Assembly: GCA_022496185.1 (NCBI GenBank)
Contig: WTXG01000036.1
Span: forward strand, 182,802 to 246,801
Source: Multifurca ochricompacta
Lineage: Eukaryota > Basidiomycota > Agaricomycetes > Russulales > Russulaceae
Reading direction: 5' to 3'
Length of the DNA stretch: 64,000 nt
Position numbers and translations under genes: made by a program. The number at the start of each line of letters is the position of its first letter. Positions within the stretch are counted from its first letter, which is position 1. Positions 62,784 through 64,000 of the stretch are shown here, piece after piece. A model generated the notes under the pieces. That model was not told the DNA's origin. It was given only the letters and a program-made list of their open reading frames with translations, and did no database searches.

Positions 62784-64000
62784 GAAGACGGGATGTATCT
62801 TCCAGGTGGCAGGTAATGTGAGCTTATACGTGATGTCTGACAGCTTCTGTTCGATTATAAAAGGACCGTGGCATCTGGGAGCTAATTTTGCCGTTGGGTG
62901 CGACGTGTGGATATTGCGCCCTTCTAGCCAGACCTGATCTCCAACCTGGTAGGGCGTAAACTTAGTAGGCTTCTCGGCTAGGGTCCTTTGCGCCTTCTGA
63001 AGGTTTCTACTGGCCAATTCCTGTATCTCCTCCCATTGGCCAATACGCTGTGTCACAGATGGTACGTTCGTGGGTTTGTCTGTCCATGTGGTGCGAGGGT
63101 TCCATCCCATAATAAGGGAGAAGGGAGTGGTCTTTGTCGTCCCATTTGGCCAACTATTGTGTGCAAACTCAGCTGTCGCTAGCCATTCTGCCCAGTCATT
63201 CTGTCGTTCATTACACCAGAATCGAAGGTATTGTTCTAGCCATTGGTTCGTCTGTTCTGACTGTCCATCCATCTGAGGGTGATACGCGGTGGAGATGTTC
63301 TGCTGAATGTCGAGACGTTTACAGAGGGCTCGAGCGAACATGGAGGTGAATCGCGGGTCTCAGTTGGAAATAATCTTCTGCGGCAGTCCATAATGCCGGT
63401 AGACATGGTTCAGGTAGAGTTTCACAACTCCTTCCGCTGATATTGTCTCGTTACAGGGGATGAAGAGGGCGGCCTTTGAGTAGTCGTGGTCCGTGATGGT
63501 AAGTATCAAGTTGTATCCCTGTGATGGTGGGAGTTTGACAATGAAGTCCATGGCGATGGTCTGGAAGGGGGCTGTTGCGACTGGCGTAATGGGTGAAAGT
63601 GCTGGCAGTCTTGGGTGAGTGTTTACTTTGTTCGCCTGGCATTCTGCGCATCCTTTGACATAAGCTTCAACATCCTTTTCATGTTTGGCCACCAGTAATC
63701 TCGTTTGGTAAGGGCATAGGTGTTTGCGATCCCCGGATGTCCTGCAGAGGGAAGGTCGTGGTGAAAATGAATCACCCCCTCTTAATGTTGTCGCCACCGG
63801 TGACAACCAATCGATCTCCATCTTTCCACCAGAGGCTGTCTTTCATCTTTATGTTATGTGGCTCTGCCCAGGATTTGCATAGGTCTTGGTTCATGTTCTG
63901 CGTTACTTGAGCCCATAGATCCATGTCATGGAGGCTAACAACGGTGGTTTTTGCGAAGACATCTTCTGGTAAAATGACGATATTATCATTGTCGTTTTCC
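62784..64000 (-). pseudogene. A7 pol: RNase H end and integrase, runs off the window
   Basis: In coding order from 64000: RNase H-integrase linker, integrase zinc domain (HFHHDLPSAGHPG ... CAECQANK) with a one-base gap in a C run near 63777 and another near 63678, core (FIVKLPPSQGYNLILTITDH), HPQMDGQSEQTNQWLEQYLR, tail (KTTPFSLIMGWNPRTTWTDK) and GPF region (HGPFIIEQKLSDITYKLTLP). A TGA at 63360-63362 replaces Arg in ISDRDPRF. RT, protease, gag and 5' LTR would lie beyond 64000. Confidence 0.85.

Noticed and set aside
12030..63362. TGA recoded as arginine, or programmed readthrough, to explain the recurrent in-frame TGA codons
   Set aside because: Sister copies have ordinary Arg codons at the same sites, the affected elements are decayed in other ways, and CpG deamination explains the pattern more simply.

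Overview
The window is fungal nuclear DNA, most likely from a filamentous basidiomycete (Agaricomycetes; a finer placement would be a guess). The evidence is a host gene with short introns (about 50-60 bp plus one of about 149 bp) and dense Tf1/sushi-type Ty3/gypsy chromoviruses with chromodomain integrases. I see no bacterial-style operons, rRNA genes or CRISPR arrays.

Layout: (1) 1-7250 holds one large minus-strand host gene (473-6662, six exons) for a Pro/Gln-rich, disordered and coiled-coil protein that I do not recognise, with its flanks. (2) 7251-18269 is a stack of DNA transposons and a decayed Ty1/copia element: a partial Tc1/mariner element holding a non-autonomous hAT element, then a minus-strand copia element (3' LTR 9252-10322, gag remnant up to 18269). 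The copia is broken by a copia solo LTR, a gypsy solo LTR, a second hAT copy and a 1.33-kb LTR-like element, each with a matching target-site duplication. (3) 18270-64000 is almost wholly Ty3/gypsy. Family A (LTR about 570-598 bp) occurs as A1 18270-21056 (-), A2 21387-25434 (+), A3 27727-45279 (-), A4 45280-48675 (-), A5 49724-57747 (-), A6 58545-59519 (+) and A7 59520-64000 (-, runs off the end), plus solo and partial LTRs. Family B (LTR 577-602 bp) occurs as B1 25435-27726 (+, truncated) and B2 36874-44155 (+, full length, TSD GGGGG, LTRs differing at one noticed base). A3 also carries two solo LTRs and a palindromic Tc1 fold-back element.

Family A reads LTR, self-priming PBS, gag with one CCHC knuckle, a -1 shift, protease-RT-RNase H-integrase-chromodomain, then a third ORF of about 400 aa with two canonical and two variant zinc knuckles, polypurine tract and LTR. 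Family B has the same order, but its third ORF (366 aa) has no cysteines. These third ORFs are the best candidates for something undescribed. In both families an 11-nt PBS is exactly complementary to an LTR segment about 34-35 bp below a TATA-like box, and one copy shows a compensatory change, which supports Tf1-type self-priming.

Two kinds of damage recur. Nearly all premature stops are TGA where sister copies have arginine, as expected from CGA to TGA decay at methylated CpG. Separately, single-base deletions, mostly in short homopolymers, break the host gene, the young B2 element and A5; these look like consensus errors.
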